Below are positions 50,742-55,357 of a stretch of 55,357 bases of DNA, in pieces. Numbering within the stretch: the stretch's first letter is position 1; each line of letters opens with the position of its first letter. Source of the DNA: Pelagophyceae sp. CCMP2097 (taxonomy: Eukaryota; Sar; Pelagophyceae); assembly GCA_026770575.1 (NCBI GenBank), contig MU657202.1:231652-287008 (forward strand). Direction: 5' to 3'. The notes beneath the pieces were generated by a model. It was not told the origin of the DNA and made no database searches. It saw only the letters and a program-made list of their open reading frames with translations. A program made the translations under genes and the position numbers.

Positions 50742-51823
50742 TCAGAGTGCGACATCCCAGAGTCGCGCTGTCTTGCCGCTAGCCGTAACGACGCGCATGC
50801 CGTCGGGCGAGAACGCGCAACTCATGTCGGTGTGCCCCATGAGCGTTGTCTGCAGCGCTCCCGTCTCGGCGTCCCAGAGCTTCCCCGTCATGTTGCCGCT
50901 CGCCGTCACGACGCGCGTCCCGTCGGGCGAGAACGCGCAGCTGCGGGCTTCGTGTGGGCCCCAAAGCGTCGTTTGCAGCGCGCCCGTCTCGGCGTCCCAG
51001 AGCCGCGCCGACTTGTCGCAGCTCGCCGTGACGAGGCGCGTGCCGTCGAACGAGAACGCGCAGCTTATACGGCATCGGTGTGGCCCTCGAGCGTTGTCAG
51101 CAGCGTGCCCGTCTCGGCGTCCCAGAGCCGCGCCGTCTTGTCGCTGCTCGCCGTCACGACGCGCTTGCCGTCGGGCGAGAACGCGCAGCTCCAGACGAAG
51201 TAGGTGTGCCCCACGAGCGTCGTCTGCAGCGCGCCCGTCTCGGCGTTCCAGAGCCGCGCCATCCCATCGCGGCTCGCCGTCACGACGCGCAACCCGTCGG
51301 GCGAGAACGCGCAGCTGTAGACGAAGTCAAAGTGGCCCCGAAGCGTCCTCTGCAGCGCGCCCGTCTCGGCGTCCCAGAGCCGCGCCGTCTCGTCGTCGCT
51401 CGCCGTCACGACGCGCTTGCCGTCGGGCGAGAACGCGCAGCTCATGACGAAGCCGGTGTGGCCCCGAAGCGTCATCTGCAGCGCGCCCGTCTCGGCGTCC
51501 CAAAGCCGTGCCGTCCCGTCGCTGCTCGCCGTCACGATGCGATTGCCGTCGGGCGAGAACGCGCAGCTCGTGACGTAGTTGGTGTGCCCCTTGAGGATTG
51601 CGGTGCCCTTCAAAACCCGGTCGTGCCAGATGAGTCTGCGCACGGCCGGCGCCACAGCGCGCGCATTTTCAGCGACTCGCTTCGTCACGAGCGCGTTCGG
51701 GGATGCCGCCAACCGAAGGATAAGCGCGAGCAGGTCGCTCAGTTCAAACACCTCGAGTGCCGGCGCCAGCGCGACGGCTGGTCGCGACCTCACGACTCGC
51801 GAGGCTTCGCTGGCGACGTGCAT
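50742..51823 (-). pseudogene. WD40-repeat gene, paralogue of 18690-20006, with a frameshift
   Basis: The start MHVASEASRVV (51823) leads into the same N-terminal domain as the first WD40 gene (LILRLAASPNALVTK, ARAVAPAVRRLI, RVLKGTAILKGHT). At least five WD40 repeats follow with nearly identical DNA (CAFSPDGKRVVTAS, TARLWDAETGAL). A one-base loss near 51070 turns the expected V-Y-S-C into V then TAA. Beyond it another frame continues with three more repeats (CAFSFDGTRLVTAS, TGKLWDAETGAL, ARLWDVAL) to a TGA at 50742-50744. The later repeats are also shortened. An upstream ATG at 51925 is possible. Either the gene is decaying or the base was lost in assembly; if translated as read, it gives a shorter propeller. 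Confidence 0.75.
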
Positions 51824-52243
51824 GTTTCTCCGAGCCCTGGGAGATGGGATCGTTAGGACAGCGGGGCCCCGCCGCGCCCGGGTGGCGCGCGGGCGGTCCC
51901 AAGCGGCTCTTGAGTCTTGGAACAATGGAAGTTGGAAGGATTGACAACGCCCAAAGATTGATCAAGTCCTTCTTAGCGTCCCCTCGACGACCGTTCCAAC
52001 TTGCCGATGGCCTGTCCCGATTGGAGCTCCGTGTTCATCGTGGTCGTGTAGAAGGAACGTCCCGGGCGGGCCGGCGGCGGCGGCGGGTGCGGCGTTTAAC
52101 TTCCAACTGCCGTCCAATCCAATCGCCGTCTTTTGCCACTTTTGAAAATCCTTTCGTAAATCGCAAGCCAAGCCTGAAAACGCTCGACTGAGTGCGCCCT
52201 TTGGAGGCATCGGGCAAGTCCGTGGGCCGGGGGTTCGGTCGGG
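51824..52243. other. Intergenic, divergent promoter region
   Basis: This lies between the second WD40 gene (minus) and the PP2A subunit gene (plus). No gene or clear motif is seen. Confidence 0.4.
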
Positions 52244-54779
52244 ATGGCGGAGCTGCTGTTCGACCCGTTCGCGCTGCTGTGCGATGACCTGAAGTCGCCG
52301 AAGCGCGAGGTGCGGCTCCAGGCCATCGGCGGCCTGCGCGCGGTCGCGCGCGTCGTCGGGCCCGAGAAGACGCGGTCGCACCTCATCCCGCAAGTGCAGA
52401 AAATGTGTGAGAGCGACGAGGAGGAGGAGGAGGAGGACGAGGTCCGCTTCCAGCTCGCCAAGCTGCTCGGCGACTTTGTGCAAGAGGTCGGCGGGCCCGC
52501 GCACGCGAGCATCCTCTTCGCGTCGCTGCGCCCGCTCGCGCAGGTCGACGAGACCGTCGTGCGCCGCCGCGTCCCGGCGCCGCCGCCTGCCGAAAGGCGC
52601 ACGCTGGGGGCGCCGCGCCTCTGAGAGGGTCCGAAAGGAAGGCTCTTTTTCACCAACAATCGCGCCGTTTTGCCGGTTGAAGTTCGAGACGGCGTCGAGG
52701 CGCCCCCCGCGCGGCGCGGCGGGGGAGCGGCGCCGCGGCGTCCTCCGTCCGTGCGCGGCGACGGCTGAAGCTGGCGGTCGAAGCCTCTGCTCTGAGGCAG
52801 ACGGCCCTGGGTGCCGTTCAAAAAACGGCGCCCTTGTTGGAGGAGCGACGAATGGGGGCCCGTTTGCGCGCTGCCGCTTCCACGGCGCCGGGCCGCCTCG
52901 GGACCGCCGCGGCGTAGGTGTGGTCCGCGGCGCTCAAGTCGTTGGTCCAGCTGTTCACGTCCGCGGACGCGGCCCCCGCCGTCGCCGAGGCGGCGCTGGC
53001 GCTGACGGCGGCGCTGTCCCAGGGCGAGGGCTTCGGGTCGCGCGCGTCGGCGGCGGCGCTGTGCGCGCCCTGCGCCGCCCTGCTGAAGCGGAGCGGCAGC
53101 GACAAGCGCGTCGACGCGGACGCAGTGCTCGTCGGCCTCCTCGGCGACGAGTCGCCCTGGGTGCGCAAGGCGGCGGCGGGCGAGATTTCGGCGTACGGCG
53201 TCGCGACGGGCGACCAGGCTGCGTTTTCCGACGTCTTCGCCCCGCTGGCGTCGACGCTGCTGCTGGACCAGCACGACGCCGTGCGGACCGTCGTCGTGCG
53301 CCAGCTCTCCCTCGTATTGGACGCCGACGACGGCGATGCCTTCGCCGCGCACGCCGCCGAGCTCAAGGCGCGGGCGCGCGCCGCACAAGACGCGTGCGCC
53401 GAGTCTGAGGCGCCGGAGACCGCGCCCGTTCAGAAACCGTCGCTCCTCGCGCACGACGTCTGCGAGGCGTCCTCCGTCGACAAGTCGTGGCGCGTGCGAG
53501 ACTCGCTGGCCAAGTGCATCCCGGGCTTCGCGCGGCACTGCGCGCGCAACGGCGTCGGCAGCGCGCAGGTCCTCGTCGCGTTCGAGGCACTCCTCACGGA
53601 CGTCCGCAACCCGCGTTGTTTCAGAAAACCGGGTGAAGGCGCGGCGATCCTCGAGCGGCAGCAGAGTGCAAAGAGCACGAGGCCGTGCGTTTCGAACAAC
53701 GCGTTAAAATAGGTGGAGATTGACGTGCGCGTCACTGCGATTTCGTCGGCGGCGGCGGTGGCAGAGGCGGTGGTGGCGACGGCGTTTGTGGACGAGGCGG
53801 GCCTGCGCGACATTATCGCCGTGCTCTCTCGCCGGGTCGTGCAGCCGCTGCTGGCGGCGGCAGAGGCCGCGGAGCAAAAGGTTCGCGTAGCGGCGGCGCG
53901 GGCGATGATGCGCCTCGTCGCCGTCGTGGCGCCGCGCGAAGGCTGCGCGGCGGCGGTCGAGGCGGACCTGCGCGCCGTGCAGCGCGTCGTCGTCGGCGAC
54001 GTGACGGGAAGGCTTTTAGCAGACGAGCATGTCGAAGTGCTCTTGGCCACTTTGGACGAGCTGGCCGACGTGGTGCCGACGCTGGAGCGCGGCGTGGTGG
54101 CGGACATGGTGCCCGCGGTGGTTGAGAAGGCGGAGCACCATAACTGGCGCATCCGGAAAGCGCTCACTCTGGCGCTGCCGGCCATCGCCGCCCAAGTCGG
54201 CGCGGCCGTCTTCGACGCGCTGTTGTGCCACGTCCTCGTGAGGTCGGCGTCGGACCGCATCTGCGCCGTGCGCGCCGCCGCCGTGTCAGCGCTGGAGAGT
54301 CTGCGCGACTTGCGGCAGCCCGAGGACGAGGATGCGCCCCTCTTCGACGGTGACTGGCTCATGGCCAAGGTCGTCACGGAGCTCAACGAGACGTACGAAG
54401 GGTCGTACTACATTTACCGCATCACGGTGGTGCAGGCTTATGAGAAGCTGCTGCACGCTCAACTGAAGCCTGAACATATGGAAAAACTCGTCCTCTTCCT
54501 CGCCGAAGCCGCCCAGGACGAGGTCCCAAACGTCCGCTTCACCGCCGTCTCCGCCTTGCAGACGGCGTGCCGGTGAGCGGGCGTGCCGCGGCGCGTCTTC
54601 GCAAGAAATCCACCAGCCCCGTCGTCCGGCGACGCATATTGCGTAGGTTTGCGAGCGACAAGGTGGTAAACGACTACATCAAACCCATCTTCCGCCAGCT
54701 CAAGGACGACGACGCCGACGTCGACGTCCAGTTCCACGTCCAAGAGGCGCTTCGGTGCCACTTTAGCACGACGCGCTGA
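52244..54779 (+). CDS. PP2A scaffold subunit A (HEAT repeats)
   Basis: Likely exons are 52244-52570, a short one from about 52801, 52918-53601, 53713-54572 and 54647-54779. The N-terminus (FDPFALLCDDLKSPKREVRLQAIGGLRAVARVVGPEKTRSHLIP) and the acidic EDEVRFQLAKLLGDFV match PR65/A. HEAT repeats follow, each pairing two helices with motifs such as SPWVRKAAAGEI, DKSWRVRDSLAKCI, HHNWRIRKALTLALP and PNVRFTAVSALQTACRF, ending DVDVQFHVQEALRCHF. The scaffold holds the PP2A catalytic C subunit and B regulators. The exon around 52801-52900 (TALGAVQKTAPLLEE) is needed for the early repeats, but I could not place its donor, so that junction is open. Confidence 0.85.
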
Positions 54780-55357
54780 ACAAAAAATGAGGCCGCCGGC
54801 CACGGGGGGACCCTTTCAACACCAAGACGCCACACGTTTGCTCATATTATTATCATCTTCCCCTCACCAAAAAGCACAAACGAGCGGCCGCGCCACCGCC
54901 GCAAACGCAAACGCCGGGCAATGCGCCGCGGCGGCCCGGCATCGAAAAAAATGCCCGCTCGCGCCAATGCGCAGACTCAGAGGCGCTACCGCCGCCGCAC
55001 GGAGGACAGAGCTGTCCCGCACGAACTAAAGCTGTTGTAAAACCCGGTTGTTGAAAATACCTCGTCCGCCGCGCAGGGGCGGTCGGTGCTGGGTGCGCGT
55101 CGACGGCTGCTTTGGCCTCTCTCGTAGAAAACTGTGATGTCTCGCTCGGGGTGCCGCACGTTTGGAATGTTGTCCTTGCGGTCGGACCTGTCCCAAAATT
55201 CCTCATCACTTCAAAGTGACGGCTCGGGACCCACAGTGAAACACACCCAATGCTAACTTTAATACAAGAGCGCGCCGGAGGCACACGGAGGACCCGAAGG
55301 ATACAGCCAAATCCCATTGCAATGCCCACGTAAATAATTGAAATTATTTAACTAATC
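54780..55357. other. 3' flank, no gene seen
   Basis: No supported gene is present. The last 100 bases are AT-rich, and the window ends inside non-coding sequence. Confidence 0.5.

Overview
This is a GC-rich, gene-dense eukaryotic nuclear window. Two assembly gaps (N runs) lie at 17811-18589 and 35270-35544. Genes are split by very short introns (about 45-110 nt) with donors that usually read gtgcg or gtgag, little polypyrimidine tract, and acceptors in cag/tag. One gene is nuclear psbU, the 12 kDa extrinsic photosystem II protein. Its presequence looks tripartite: ER signal, plastid transit segment, and a twin-arginine lumen signal. That points to a photosynthetic alga with a red-lineage secondary plastid. 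The base composition, intron style, organic-nitrogen enzymes and an introner-like element make a pelagophyte such as Aureococcus my best guess; this is inference, since no rRNA or organelle marker is present.

Layout. 1-5594: a large fusion gene with a signal peptide, two PstS-like solute-binding domains, one transmembrane helix and a glutaminase. It carries a 517-bp transposon-like insertion and several reading-frame lesions. 6326-12023: a Coa1-like membrane protein and the replication-fork protein Timeless/Tof1. 13208-17450: a secreted formamidase/acetamidase with an ShKT-like module, then a BTB-kelch protein. 17451-18689: a gap flanked by an inverted repeat. 18690-25450 (all minus strand): a WD40-repeat protein, a Cys-rich membrane protein, a CW-PWWP-SANT chromatin reader and an eIF2alpha-kinase-like kinase. 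25822-27933 (minus): 3-hydroxyacyl-CoA dehydrogenase and PsbU. 28312-32941 (plus): XPA and the ribosome-biogenesis GTPase Bms1. 33078-39532 (minus): a double-bromodomain BRWD/PHIP-like protein without a beta-propeller. 39839-49420: a Qa-SNARE, an ABC-transporter membrane domain without an ATPase, a small Tim chaperone (minus), a G-patch protein, a Cys-rich small protein, two unrecognised genes and a TFIIB homologue. 49733-54779: ribosomal protein eL20, a second frameshifted WD40 gene (minus) and the PP2A scaffold subunit A.

Most genes are unrelated housekeeping genes, as expected in a compact algal chromosome. Two of them, the glutaminase fusion and the secreted formamidase, release ammonium from organic nitrogen. 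The most unusual items are the PBP-PBP-TM-glutaminase fusion with its introner-like insertion, four introns whose best reconstruction uses GC-AG splice sites, a 68-bp block shared by two introns of one gene, and a pair of WD40 genes with near-identical repeats and frame lesions. Splice sites were chosen by eye from codon phase and family conservation; none has been checked against transcripts.
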